Notes: a model not told the origin generated them from the letters alone. Positions 39,858 to 49,797 are shown, counted from the stretch's first letter. The stretch is DNA of 64,000 nt from Chlorobiota bacterium (GCA_013151215.1 JAADIS010000118.1:1-64000); one strand, 5' to 3'. Program-made: numbers and translations.

Positions 39858-42557
39858 TTGAAAAAAATAAAAGCCATATTAGCTAATAATACTTACGGTC
39901 AGATATCGCTGGCACTTTTGCTAATATGCCTTCTTTCGGGTGTTTTTCTCGCGCTTCCCTACGATGTCGGGAATCCATATGGATCAATAAAAACCATACT
40001 CATATTAAATCCATTTGCTTCATTGATAAGGAATATCCATTTTTGGAGCGCACAGTTGTTTTTGGTGTTCACCTTGATTCACGTATGGGATTATTTTTCA
40101 TTAAAAGAGAAATTTACAGCCAAAGCCGGAATATGGCTTCGTTTGAGTATAGGTGTATTGATAATTTTTCTGGCAATGCTCACGGGCTTCCTTTTAAAGG
40201 CCGATGCCGACAGCCGGCAAGCATTCAGGATACTGGAATCCCTCACCGCTGAGGTTCCTTTTATTGGAAATTTATTGTCGAAATCATTTCTCGGGGCCGA
40301 AGGCGACCTGCAACTTATTTATATTCACCACATTGCAACCCTAAGCATTTTCATCGCCATCATAAGTTTTGAACACTCAAGGAAGACATGGCCTATAATG
40401 TCAAGCTTTATATATACGACAGTAATTGTTAGCCTTATCTCGTATTTTTTTACAGCACCTCTTCACGACGGAATTAATCCAAGCGTAAAGGGCCCCTGGT
40501 ATTTTGTGGGTTTTCAAGAAATATTGCATTGGTTAAGTTCTACTTCCATATCGCTACTGTTGATAGCATTGTTTGTTTTTCTGATTTATATTTATCCCTT
40601 TGGAGGGAAAAAACTTGGCTTCATAAGCAAAAGAAGTTTGCTATTCTTAAGCATTGTTTACTTTATCCTCACCTTTAGCGGGATGTTTTTCAGAGGAGAG
40701 AACTGGAAATGGACCTGGCCGTGGGAAAGCGGATATTCATATTCCGTTTTATCGTCCTTTAAAAGCTGGCCTGTCGATTTCGATGACAAAAACATCAATT
40801 TCGATAATATTAACAACGAACAACATAAAGAAGGCTGCTTAATCTGCCATGCTGAAATGCAGGGGTTTAGCTCTTCGCATTTACCGCAAGCCCTCGGTTG
40901 TTTCTCATGCCACGATGGCAATCCTTATTCATTAAACAAAAAAGAAGCCCACTCCGGAATGGAATTGATTCCGGGCAACTTCTCGAATTCCGGCAGGAGT
41001 TGCGGAACAACCGAATGCCATCCTGATATAAACAGACGCAGGAAGTCCAGTTTAATGTCCAACCTCAGCGGGATGATAAGCGTGGATCGTTATGTTTTTA
41101 ACGAAAACCACAGTCCTGACATGCTAACTTCCATCGATTATTTAAGCAATAGTCCGGCCGACGAACATTTAAAAAACCTATGTGTTGTTTGTCATCTTGA
41201 CAATGACAAGACCGAAACCGGCCCGATAAACGAAAAAAGCCGAGGAGGAGGTTGCTTGGCCTGCCACTTAAATTATGACGAACTTTCGGCCACCGCATTA
41301 TATGCCCATAATTTCAATAAATCAGACAGCACTTATTTAAAATATCATCCTTCGATAAGCATACAGGTAAGCAATCAGCATTGTTTTGGATGCCATAGCC
41401 GTTCCGGCAGGATATCAACAAATTACGAAGGCTGGCACGAAACAAATATCAAGGCAGAGGAGATGCCTTCCGGCAAGAACTACAGATTAGTTGAAGGCAG
41501 CCGGGTTTTCCGGTTTCAGCAGGCCGATGTCCATCATAATTTGGGAATATCCTGTATAGATTGTCATAATTCCTACGAATTGATGGGCGACGGCGATATT
41601 CATGCCCATCAGGAAAACCAAAGGACAATAAACTGTAGCGATTGTCATTTTAGTGGCAAAGCAAACACCGTTGAAGCCGATATGTTGGATGAGGAATCAG
41701 CAAAAATTGCTTTTATGCGCTTTGGCAGCAATACAGCCAAAATTTTTCTTGCAACTGCCAAAAGAAATATACCTTTGATAAATACCGAGCTAAAAAATGA
41801 CACTGCCTATTTCTATACAAAGAACAACAAAAAGGAATTTGTTCTTAAAAAACCAGGGGAGACATGTACAAAGGGAAATGTCCACGATAAAGTGAGCTGC
41901 TCGGCCTGCCATTCCGCCTGGGCTCCCAGCTGTATTGGGTGCCACAACAAATACGATGAAGGCGAAGCGGGCTTCGATATGCAGAAAAACGTAGAGAAAA
42001 AAGGTTCATGGGTTGAATATATCGGTGTTTTCGATGCACACGCACCTGCACTTGGCATAAGAAAAACAGAGGAAAAGGAAGAAATAGTTCCTGTTGTGCC
42101 GGGCATGGTTTTAACAATTGATATTGGCAGTTATACAAAACAACAGCAGGATTCAACAATATTTCAACGTTTGTTCGCCCCGGCAGCCCCACACACAACG
42201 TCAAAGAACGGAAGAGGCTGTAAATCATGCCATTATAACCCTGTTGCTTTGGGATATGGTCAGGGAGTATTTCGTATCGAGAACAAAAAACTGGTTTTCG
42301 AGCCAAAATATGAGGACAACATAAACGACGGTTTGCCGGAAGATGCGTGGATTGGGTTTTTAAGCGAGGTCAAAAAAAACAAATTCGCAACTCGTTCTAA
42401 CCTATTTCCGTTTAGTGTGGAAGAACAGAAAAAGATACTCAGGGTCGGGCTTTGCCTCACCTGCCACGACGACGATTCGATAATAATGCGACAAGGCTTA
42501 GCGGATTTTAAAAGCGTGGTGAAAAAACAAAGTTCCGCATGTTTTAATATTTTTTAA
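39858..42557 (+). CDS. Cytochrome b fused to a twelve-haem cytochrome c
   Basis: 899 residues, TTG start. Residues 1-300 are a cytochrome b of the b6f/bc1 type: haem ligands H61 and H75 (13 between) and H158 and H173 (14 between, the b6f/Gram-positive spacing), and GPWYFVGFQE in the place of the quinol-site PEWY motif. From about residue 325 the chain has eleven CxxCH sites (CLICH, CFSCH, CVVCH, CLACH, CFGCH, CIDCH, CSDCH, CSACH, CIGCH, CKSCH, CLTCH) and one CX4CH (CGTTECH), twelve haem c sites in all. With the Rieske protein it forms a quinol:multihaem oxidoreductase. The electron acceptor is not evident; the octahaem cytochrome or Mo enzyme are candidates. Confidence 0.87.
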   Translation: MKKIKAILANNTYGQISLALLLICLLSGVFLALPYDVGNPYGSIKTILILNPFASLIRNIHFWSAQLFLVFTLIHVWDYFSLKEKFTAKAGIWLRLSIGVLIIFLAMLTGFLLKADADSRQAFRILESLTAEVPFIGNLLSKSFLGAEGDLQLIYIHHIATLSIFIAIISFEHSRKTWPIMSSFIYTTVIVSLISYFFTAPLHDGINPSVKGPWYFVGFQEILHWLSSTSISLLLIALFVFLIYIYPFGGKKLGFISKRSLLFLSIVYFILTFSGMFFRGENWKWTWPWESGYSYSVLSSFKSWPVDFDDKNINFDNINNEQHKEGCLICHAEMQGFSSSHLPQALGCFSCHDGNPYSLNKKEAHSGMELIPGNFSNSGRSCGTTECHPDINRRRKSSLMSNLSGMISVDRYVFNENHSPDMLTSIDYLSNSPADEHLKNLCVVCHLDNDKTETGPINEKSRGGGCLACHLNYDELSATALYAHNFNKSDSTYLKYHPSISIQVSNQHCFGCHSRSGRISTNYEGWHETNIKAEEMPSGKNYRLVEGSRVFRFQQADVHHNLGISCIDCHNSYELMGDGDIHAHQENQRTINCSDCHFSGKANTVEADMLDEESAKIAFMRFGSNTAKIFLATAKRNIPLINTELKNDTAYFYTKNNKKEFVLKKPGETCTKGNVHDKVSCSACHSAWAPSCIGCHNKYDEGEAGFDMQKNVEKKGSWVEYIGVFDAHAPALGIRKTEEKEEIVPVVPGMVLTIDIGSYTKQQQDSTIFQRLFAPAAPHTTSKNGRGCKSCHYNPVALGYGQGVFRIENKKLVFEPKYEDNINDGLPEDAWIGFLSEVKKNKFATRSNLFPFSVEEQKKILRVGLCLTCHDDDSIIMRQGLADFKSVVKKQSSACFNIF

Positions 42558-42610
42558 GTACTTGTTATGAAGTCGTGTCAAGAAGGTGATTTTCCAACTT
42601 TCCAATTTAT

Positions 42611-42643
42611 TTTGAATCGCTATTGAAATTTTTAGTAAATTTG
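42611..42643 (+). promoter_or_regulatory. Complete promoter TTTG-N21-TAAATTTG before the kinase genes
   Basis: TTTG at 42611-42614 and TAAATTTG at 42636-42643 give both Bacteroidota promoter elements, 61 bp before ATG 42704. This separates the kinases transcriptionally from the cytochrome fusion gene. Confidence 0.6.
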
Positions 42644-42703
42644 GCAGATTGCTAAGGCCAAACCAATAAATCTTTGAGTTCAACATATACTAGTTAAATA
42701 AAA

Positions 42704-45700
42704 ATGGCAGACCGTACTTCAAATCTTACTACCAACGAAAAGAATTTAGAAGAATTATACAATGAGCTAAAGGTCTTACGAAACAAAAAGAACAAATATG
42801 AATCCATCATAAACAATTCCCTAATTGGCATTATTTTTATTGATTTAAATGGTATCACTAGGGAAATAAACGATACGGCCTTGCGTTTTTTCGGTTCCGA
42901 CCGTAATAAGATAATTAATAAATACTTTCTGGACACCCCAATAGTTTACGATAAAAGCGAGGAACAGCTAAAGAATTTGTTTGCATTGGCCTTCGAGAAA
43001 AAAAACACAACGACACGGATATCATTTAAAAACCTAAAAAACCAGCCAATCCACCTCGAATGCACAACATCTATTGTAACAGAAGAAGGCAAAACAACCG
43101 GTATTCTTGTCTTTACAAACTATATCAACCCCGAGGTAGATGCCATTAAGACGATAGAAACCCACCAAGCACATTATAAAACCATAGTTGACAACAGTCA
43201 TGATGCTATATACATATATAAAAAAAGCGGTTTCGCCTTCGTAAACAACAGGCTTTGTGATCTTAGCGGGTATGCCTACGAGGAATTGATGGGCAAGGAT
43301 ATATGGTTCATGGTCCACCCCAATGATGTCCACAGGCTTCAGTCTTATGCCCTTTCAAGGATGAATGGCGAGGAAACGCCAAATAAATACAAAGCCAATA
43401 TAGTTTGTAAAAACGGGGAAGTCAAGTATTGCAGCTTTACTGTTAGCGAGACCATGTTTGAAGGGGAATACGCAGTTGTAGGCCAGGTAAGGGACATAAG
43501 CATTGAAAGCAGGATACAAAAAACGCTCACCGAGAGCAACCAAAAGTTCAAAAGCATATTCGACAATGCCCCTTTGGGAATTATGTATTACGACAGCAAA
43601 GGGACAATAATTGACTGCAACAGCTTATTTGTTTCTATAATAGGCTCATCCAAAGAAAAACTAATAGGCTTTAACCTATTGAACCAAATTATGGACTATG
43701 AGCTCAAAAAGCAGGTAATAAAAACTTTAAAGGGGGAAGTGGGCTATTATGAGGATAACTACAAAAGCATTACGTCCGAAAAAACGACCCCTGTCAGGAT
43801 TCTTTTTAAGGGAATAGAGGACGAATCCAATAACATTTACGCCGGAGTTTGCCTAGTAGAGGATATTAGCGAAACTTATGAGCAAAGAAATGAATTGCTG
43901 AGAAGCCAAAAAACATTTAAAGACCTATATAACAATTCGTTGGCTGCGGTTTACATTCAAGATACAAAAGGGAGGTTTATCGACGTCAACGAAGGTGCCC
44001 TTAAAATGTACGGCTATAAAAAAGAAGAAATCTTAGGAAAGACACCTGCTTTTCTTGCCGACCCTTCACAATATGACGAGGCCGGGTTTAAAAAGGTGTT
44101 TGCCAAGGTTCTGAAAGGAGAATCGTTTACGACAGAATTTTGGGGCAAAAGAAAAAACGGGGAGGTGTTCCCGAAAATTATAAAGTTGACGAAAGGGGAA
44201 TATTTCGGGGAAAAAGCAATAATAGTTTTCGCCCTCGAAATAACCAAAAGAAAAAAAATAGAGCAAAAACTACAAGAGAGCGAAGAAAAATTCAGGATAA
44301 TCGCGGAAACCGCCAACGATCTGATAGCCGTGGTGTCTTTTGACAAAGACCCTATCTTAACATACCTAAGCCCTTCGCATTTTCATATCCTGGGTTACAA
44401 ACCCATGGATTTATTGGGTATGCCGGCATTTGACATGGTACACCCGGATGACAGGGAGCTTTTGTTCTATCTGCTAAAGGAATATATTGGCGTCGATACG
44501 GGTAAGTCGAAAATAACACTCCAACAGATTGTTTTCAGGATTAAGAACAAATCCGGCGAATGGCGAAGTGTCGAGTCCAATATCAGCCTTTACAAGAACA
44601 GGGTAATACTGATATCAAGGGATATCACCGAGCGCATGATCCAGGAACAAAGAGTTTCGTCTGATTTATGGGTACACGAATCACTGGACGAGGCCGAAAA
44701 GGCTCTGAGAAGCTCCATTCACCTGGAAACGGCCATTGTTGAGTTGTTAAAAATAATTAACGAACGCATCCAGAGCAACGGCACCTTCCTTGCCCGCATC
44801 GACGACGATTTTAAATCCTGCGAAATAAAGTACGAAAACAGCAGCAGGGATTCCTGCCTGCATTTAAAAAACACTTTCGGAATTAAAAATTTCGATTTTA
44901 GCAAGATCATCCACGAAAAAAAACCTATCCCTATATACTCCTTAAATGGCAAACAGATCACAAAGCCGGAAGATAGCAAGGATTTTTACTCGGCATTGTG
45001 CGTAGTAATCCGCCCTACGCAGGGCAACCCCTGGCTTTTTGTCGTATGCAACAAAGTAACCAACAGAATATGGAACGAATATGAAATTAAGCTGCTTGCC
45101 GAGATCGGGAACAGGCTAACCGACAACATTAATATCATGCAGAGCCTTTCAAACCTCGAAAAAAGCAGGAAAGAGATAGAGAAAAACTCTGAGATCCTGA
45201 AGCAGACAAATGCTAATCTAAAAAACGCCCTGGAGAAAGCGGAGGAAGCAGATAAGTTAAAATCATTGTTTTTATCGAATATGAGCCATGAAATCAGAAC
45301 GCCTATGAACGGGATTATTGGCTTTTCCGACCTCATGATAAAACCTTATTCTACTGATAAGGACAGAATTACTTATGCCGAAATAATCAGCAAGAGCGGC
45401 AGGATGCTTCTTCGGCTGATCAATGACATAGTCGATATCTCTAAAATAGAGTCCAAGCAGGTAGATCTGTTCTTGAATGACTATAACCTGAATGAAATAA
45501 TATATAACCTTTACGACCAGCATAATTTTAAATCAAAAACAGGCCTAGCCGAAAATGTCACGCTTAAATACTATACCGACCTCGACGACAGTTATTTGAT
45601 AGAAACCGATGAGCTAAGGCTTAAGCAAATAATCACCAACCTTTTGGGAAATGCCATAAAATTCACCAACAAAGGAGTAATCGAGTTCGGCTATAAAAGG

Positions 45701-46369
45701 ATCAACGAGAAACTGCTCGAATTCTTTGTGCGCGACACGGGTATCGGCATATCAAACGAAGACAAGAAATATATTTTTGAAAGGTTCGGACAGGCATCAT
45801 CGACCAACAAAGCCATATTCGGCGGAACAGGCCTTGGGTTATCGATATCGAAAGGCCTTGTGGAAATGTTCGGGGGGAATATATGGATGGAAAGCATTTA
45901 CAAAAAAGGAAGCGTATTTTATTTTACTTTACCGTTAAAAACTAAACTAAAGATGAAAGCTTATAGAAATAGTGAATCAATGGAGGATATTATAAGTATG
46001 CCCAATTGGGAAAAACACAACTTCCTTGTTGTTGACGACAATATGCCCGCGCAACAACTATTTAAAGCCATGTTGAAACCTACCAGGTCGAATTTGAAAT
46101 TCGCTAACAATGCCAAATCAGCAATACAGGCAATTAAAGACGACGACAACATCGATATGGTTTTGATGGATATCAGAATGCCCGGTATTTCGGGCTTGGA
46201 AGCCACAAAAATCGTTAAAAAACTAAAACCCGGAATACCGGTTATCGCGCAAACCGCCTATGCGCTGGCAGGTGATAGGGAAAAAGCCCTGGAAGCTGGC
46301 TGCGACGACTATATCTCGAAACCAATAAACATCGACGAATTACTAAAAGTTATAGATATACATATTTAA
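42704..46369 (+). CDS. Hybrid histidine kinase, five PAS domains, GAF and receiver
   Basis: 1221 residues without membrane segments, so a cytosolic sensor. PAS-like domains begin near residues 35, 158, 283, 405 and 530, each followed by an EIT/DIS-type linker. A GAF-like region spans about 665-800 and a coiled coil leads to HisKA with FLSNMSHEIRTPMNG (His about 862). The HATPase has the D-x-G-x-G box (RDTGIGIS) and GGTGLGLSI. A C-terminal receiver holds the phospho-Asp in LMDIRMPG (about 1154). No PAS cysteine/histidine pattern reveals a cofactor. The next gene, 10 bp on, begins with a receiver, so a phosphorelay between the two is likely. Confidence 0.9.
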   Translation: MADRTSNLTTNEKNLEELYNELKVLRNKKNKYESIINNSLIGIIFIDLNGITREINDTALRFFGSDRNKIINKYFLDTPIVYDKSEEQLKNLFALAFEKKNTTTRISFKNLKNQPIHLECTTSIVTEEGKTTGILVFTNYINPEVDAIKTIETHQAHYKTIVDNSHDAIYIYKKSGFAFVNNRLCDLSGYAYEELMGKDIWFMVHPNDVHRLQSYALSRMNGEETPNKYKANIVCKNGEVKYCSFTVSETMFEGEYAVVGQVRDISIESRIQKTLTESNQKFKSIFDNAPLGIMYYDSKGTIIDCNSLFVSIIGSSKEKLIGFNLLNQIMDYELKKQVIKTLKGEVGYYEDNYKSITSEKTTPVRILFKGIEDESNNIYAGVCLVEDISETYEQRNELLRSQKTFKDLYNNSLAAVYIQDTKGRFIDVNEGALKMYGYKKEEILGKTPAFLADPSQYDEAGFKKVFAKVLKGESFTTEFWGKRKNGEVFPKIIKLTKGEYFGEKAIIVFALEITKRKKIEQKLQESEEKFRIIAETANDLIAVVSFDKDPILTYLSPSHFHILGYKPMDLLGMPAFDMVHPDDRELLFYLLKEYIGVDTGKSKITLQQIVFRIKNKSGEWRSVESNISLYKNRVILISRDITERMIQEQRVSSDLWVHESLDEAEKALRSSIHLETAIVELLKIINERIQSNGTFLARIDDDFKSCEIKYENSSRDSCLHLKNTFGIKNFDFSKIIHEKKPIPIYSLNGKQITKPEDSKDFYSALCVVIRPTQGNPWLFVVCNKVTNRIWNEYEIKLLAEIGNRLTDNINIMQSLSNLEKSRKEIEKNSEILKQTNANLKNALEKAEEADKLKSLFLSNMSHEIRTPMNGIIGFSDLMIKPYSTDKDRITYAEIISKSGRMLLRLINDIVDISKIESKQVDLFLNDYNLNEIIYNLYDQHNFKSKTGLAENVTLKYYTDLDDSYLIETDELRLKQIITNLLGNAIKFTNKGVIEFGYKRINEKLLEFFVRDTGIGISNEDKKYIFERFGQASSTNKAIFGGTGLGLSISKGLVEMFGGNIWMESIYKKGSVFYFTLPLKTKLKMKAYRNSESMEDIISMPNWEKHNFLVVDDNMPAQQLFKAMLKPTRSNLKFANNAKSAIQAIKDDDNIDMVLMDIRMPGISGLEATKIVKKLKPGIPVIAQTAYALAGDREKALEAGCDDYISKPINIDELLKVIDIHI

Positions 46370-46379
46370 ATCATCAAAA

Positions 46380-49166
46380 GTGACAACAATACTGGCAATA
46401 GACGACAACAAGAACAACCTCCTCACGCTTCAATCGGTACTGGAAGAAAATATCCCGAACTGCAATGTCATCACTGCTGAATCGGCGACAAACTGTATCG
46501 AACTAGCCAAACAGCACAATCCCGACACCATCCTCATTGATGTGATCATGCCCGGAATAGATGGCTTTGAGGCATGTATAATGCTGAAATCCAATGTTTT
46601 GACCAAGTCGATCCCGGTTATTTTGCTTACGGCCCTAATGACCGACACCAACAGCAAGATTAAAGGCCTTGAAGCCGGGGCAGAAGCATTCTTGCCAAAA
46701 CCCATCGATACCTCGGAGCTGATAGCACAAACACGGGCTATGATCCGAATAAAAAAGGCCGAGGAAAAACTGCAAGAAAAAAAACAAAACCTTGAAAACA
46801 TGGTTTTCGAGCAAGCACAGAAGCTAATAACGACCAACAAGGATTACAAACAAATACTCGACAACCTTGGCGAAGGCATCGGCAAGCTTGACGAAAAAAA
46901 TAATTTCACCTACATAAACAAGGCCGGGGCCGATATTTTTGAATATACAAAAGAAGAGCTCATAAACCAAAAGCTCAAGACAATATTCTCGGAAGATTGG
47001 TATAAGGTACTAATGCTTGAAAGTGCAAAGGCCGTAAAAGGGGAAGCCGCAAAGTTCCATATAAACATCTATACCAAAACAGGGATAAAGAAAACACTGC
47101 TGATAACTGCGATGACTGATTATGACGAGGATGGCAACTATAAAGGATCTACCGGCATATTCAGGGACGTCACAAAATCACTAAGGGACGAAAAACTGTT
47201 GAAATTGCAGTTCGACCTGGCAAAGATAACATCGGCCACGAGCGACATCAAGAAAATCGCCGATGCCTTGCTCAACTTTGCCCTGCAATCGGAAGATATC
47301 GACAGCGGGGAGATTTATTTATTCGACAAGGACGAACAGATGCTTAAATTGGTTAGCCACAAAGGCCTGTCGAAACGGTTTACCGATTCGGGGGATTTTT
47401 TCTCGGGAAACGACAAGCATTTAAACCTGGTGATGAAGAAAAAGCCCGTTTACGGCAATTACAAAAACATGCTTAAAGGGAAAAAACCGCCGGGACGAAC
47501 AAAAGAAGGTTTACTGGCCGCCGGAATTATCCCCATAATCCAAAACGGGAACCTCATAGCCGTTTTAAACGTTGCGTCGCATAAATTCGATAAGATAAGC
47601 GACGAGACCAAAAAGACCATCGACTATTTGGTAAATCAAATAAAATCGGCACTTAGCCGGATTTTGGCCGAACAAGAAAACCTGAACCATATCGCTAAAT
47701 ACCAAAGCCTTGTGGAAGGAACCAAAGATGCTATCCTAACTATTAAAGGAGGGCGGGTAGCCGATTGCAACAAAGCCTTGGTCGAAATGCTGAACTGCAA
47801 ATCAAAGGACGATATCATCGGCAAGAGCCCATTGGATTTCACCCCTAAAAAAACTATCAACGGAATAAATTATACCGAAAAGGGACTTTCAGCAATTAAA
47901 ACAACACTTAAAAACGGATCAGACGAATTTGAATGGGCACTTCTTAAAACTGATGGAACAATAATATGGGTTGATGCCCGCCTCTCGTTGTTCAGCATCG
48001 AAAACAAAAGGTTTATAAGTGCGATACTTCACGACCTCACAAATACGCGAAAACAAGACGAGGAAATCCGCAAGTTCAAAACCATAACCGATTCGGCAAA
48101 CTACGGCTGCCTGTTGACCGACCTTGACGGCAATATCATTTATTGCAACGATGCTTACGCACAGATGCACAAGTTAAGCTGCAGCTACCTTAAAGACAGG
48201 CACATATCGGTATTCCACACCGACAAACAAATGAACAAAATAGAACAGATAAACAAGAAGCTCATAAAAACCGGGCATTATTTAACTGAAGAAGTTTGGC
48301 ATATCGACAAACAAGGAAACCAATTCCCGACTCTTATGAACGGAGTCCTTATGAAAGACGACAAAAACGAACCTTTATATATTTCAACCACTGCCGTCAA
48401 TATCTCAGATATAAAAAAATATGAAAGCGACTTGAAACAGGCGCTGGAAAAGGCAAATGAAAGCGACAAGCTAAAAGCGGCTTTCCTGGCCTCCATATCC
48501 CACGAGCTAAGAACACCCTTGAATGCCGTTATCGGGTTTTCCCAGATTTTAGGTAGCGAACTAAATCACGACGAAGTGGTTATTTATTCTAACCTGATTT
48601 ATGAAAGCGGTTTTCATTTAAAAGAAATAGTAGAGGATATCTTTTATTTCACATTGGTTAAAAGCGGTCAGGAAAAACTAAACTATTTTAAGATAGATCC
48701 GAGATTGCTGCTTGCCGAAGCACATAAGATATCGCTGGACGTTCAAAAAAATTGCGACAAGCCGCACATTAAGCTCAAGTTGGATATTGACAAAGGGAAG
48801 TATGCCGAGACAATAATCAGCGATAAGGAAAAAGTATTGCACATTTTCAAGCTTTTAATAAAAAATGCTTTCAAGTTTACGCTCGAAGGCAACATAAACA
48901 TTGGCTTTTACACCGATGACGACAATATCCCGGTTTTCTTCGTTAAGGATACCGGCATTGGAATCCCCGAGGAAAAGCTAGATATAATTTTTGAGTTTTT
49001 CCGCCAGGCTGACGATTCCTTGTCCAGAAAATATGAAGGTACGGGAATAGGGCTTGCGATCACCCACAAGCTTATTGAAATGCTGGGCGGTAAAATTTGG
49101 GTGGAGAGCAAAATTGAAAAAGGCTCGAGTTTCTTTTTCAAGCTACCCCTTGAGCCCTTGAAATAG
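46380..49166 (+). CDS. Receiver-PAS-GAF-PAS-PAS histidine kinase
   Basis: 928 residues from a GTG start. Receiver at 1-125 with LIDVIMPG (Asp about 53), coiled coil, PAS (about 156-270), GAF (about 278-430), two PAS (about 440-555 and 570-690), HisKA with FLASISHELRTPLNA (His about 707) and HATPase (KDTGIGIP, GTGIGLAI). Lies 10 bp after the hybrid kinase; it could take phosphate from it. There is no DNA-binding output domain in either protein. Its last 24 bp overlap the convergent mobA gene. Confidence 0.9.
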   Translation: MTTILAIDDNKNNLLTLQSVLEENIPNCNVITAESATNCIELAKQHNPDTILIDVIMPGIDGFEACIMLKSNVLTKSIPVILLTALMTDTNSKIKGLEAGAEAFLPKPIDTSELIAQTRAMIRIKKAEEKLQEKKQNLENMVFEQAQKLITTNKDYKQILDNLGEGIGKLDEKNNFTYINKAGADIFEYTKEELINQKLKTIFSEDWYKVLMLESAKAVKGEAAKFHINIYTKTGIKKTLLITAMTDYDEDGNYKGSTGIFRDVTKSLRDEKLLKLQFDLAKITSATSDIKKIADALLNFALQSEDIDSGEIYLFDKDEQMLKLVSHKGLSKRFTDSGDFFSGNDKHLNLVMKKKPVYGNYKNMLKGKKPPGRTKEGLLAAGIIPIIQNGNLIAVLNVASHKFDKISDETKKTIDYLVNQIKSALSRILAEQENLNHIAKYQSLVEGTKDAILTIKGGRVADCNKALVEMLNCKSKDDIIGKSPLDFTPKKTINGINYTEKGLSAIKTTLKNGSDEFEWALLKTDGTIIWVDARLSLFSIENKRFISAILHDLTNTRKQDEEIRKFKTITDSANYGCLLTDLDGNIIYCNDAYAQMHKLSCSYLKDRHISVFHTDKQMNKIEQINKKLIKTGHYLTEEVWHIDKQGNQFPTLMNGVLMKDDKNEPLYISTTAVNISDIKKYESDLKQALEKANESDKLKAAFLASISHELRTPLNAVIGFSQILGSELNHDEVVIYSNLIYESGFHLKEIVEDIFYFTLVKSGQEKLNYFKIDPRLLLAEAHKISLDVQKNCDKPHIKLKLDIDKGKYAETIISDKEKVLHIFKLLIKNAFKFTLEGNINIGFYTDDDNIPVFFVKDTGIGIPEEKLDIIFEFFRQADDSLSRKYEGTGIGLAITHKLIEMLGGKIWVESKIEKGSSFFFKLPLEPLK

Positions 49167-49751
49167 ATCATTGTTATTTCTCAAATCCCCCGGGCTGTTG
49201 AGATTGCTAAAAGTTCCGGGATTGTAATATTCCCAATCGCTTAAATCAAGCTTCTTCATCTTAATGGAACCCAAGAAATTCATCAGCTTATAATCTCCCT
49301 TATCGATGAAAGCACACAAAACGTTTATTAAGCTTGAATTATAATAAGCACATAAAGGCTCTGCTTTGTTGTTCGGGTGCACAGGGACTAAAGCATCGAA
49401 GTTCTTATCGATGTTTTTTATTAAGAAACCGATAAAGCTTGAATCGATATAGGGTGTGTCGCAGGAAAGGAAAATATTTATCTCGTTCTTCGCATGTTTT
49501 AAACAAGAGAGGACCCCTCCCATAGGGCCCACGCCAATTATCTCATCTTCAATAATTTGAATATTGTATTTTTGGTAATCAAGCGGTCTGTTGGCACTCA
49601 AGACAAGATTCCCGCAGTTTGGGCGAAGAGCCTCGATGGCGTATTCCACGAGAGGTTTCCCCATAAAGTTTTTCTGCCCTTTATCACTTCCCATCCGTGT
49701 ACTTTTCCCGCCCGACAATATAATCCCGGTAATATCAGCCTTGTCGATCAT
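49143..49751 (-). CDS. mobA: Molybdenum cofactor guanylyltransferase
   Basis: 202 residues. Nucleotidyltransferase N terminus GIILSGGKSTRMGSDKG, the LSCDTPYI acidic site near residue 95 and the C-terminal SPGDL are family features. MobA attaches GMP to Mo-molybdopterin to give the guanine-dinucleotide cofactor required by DMSO-reductase-family enzymes, here the Mo-oxidoreductase at 24010. Its 3' end overlaps the kinase gene by 24 bp on the opposite strand. A TATTTTTG box lies 5 bp upstream of ATG 49751. Confidence 0.92.
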   Translation of the reverse strand: MIDKADITGIILSGGKSTRMGSDKGQKNFMGKPLVEYAIEALRPNCGNLVLSANRPLDYQKYNIQIIEDEIIGVGPMGGVLSCLKHAKNEINIFLSCDTPYIDSSFIGFLIKNIDKNFDALVPVHPNNKAEPLCAYYNSSLINVLCAFIDKGDYKLMNFLGSIKMKKLDLSDWEYYNPGTFSNLNSPGDLRNNNDLFQGLKG

Positions 49752-49755
49752 AAAA

Positions 49756-49763
49756 CAAAAATA
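49756..49763 (-). promoter_or_regulatory. TATTTTTG -7 box of mobA
   Basis: Minus-strand TAnnTTTG ending 4 bp before the start codon; transcript nearly leaderless. Confidence 0.5.
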
Positions 49764-49797
49764 GTCATTTTATTTCCCGACATCTCAAATTAAATAC

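Noticed and set aside
41813-42306. Antisense ORFs (97 and 153 aa) over the multihaem cytochrome
   Set aside because: Their cysteine/histidine-poor sequences are by-products of the haem-motif codons on the plus strand; no start context.
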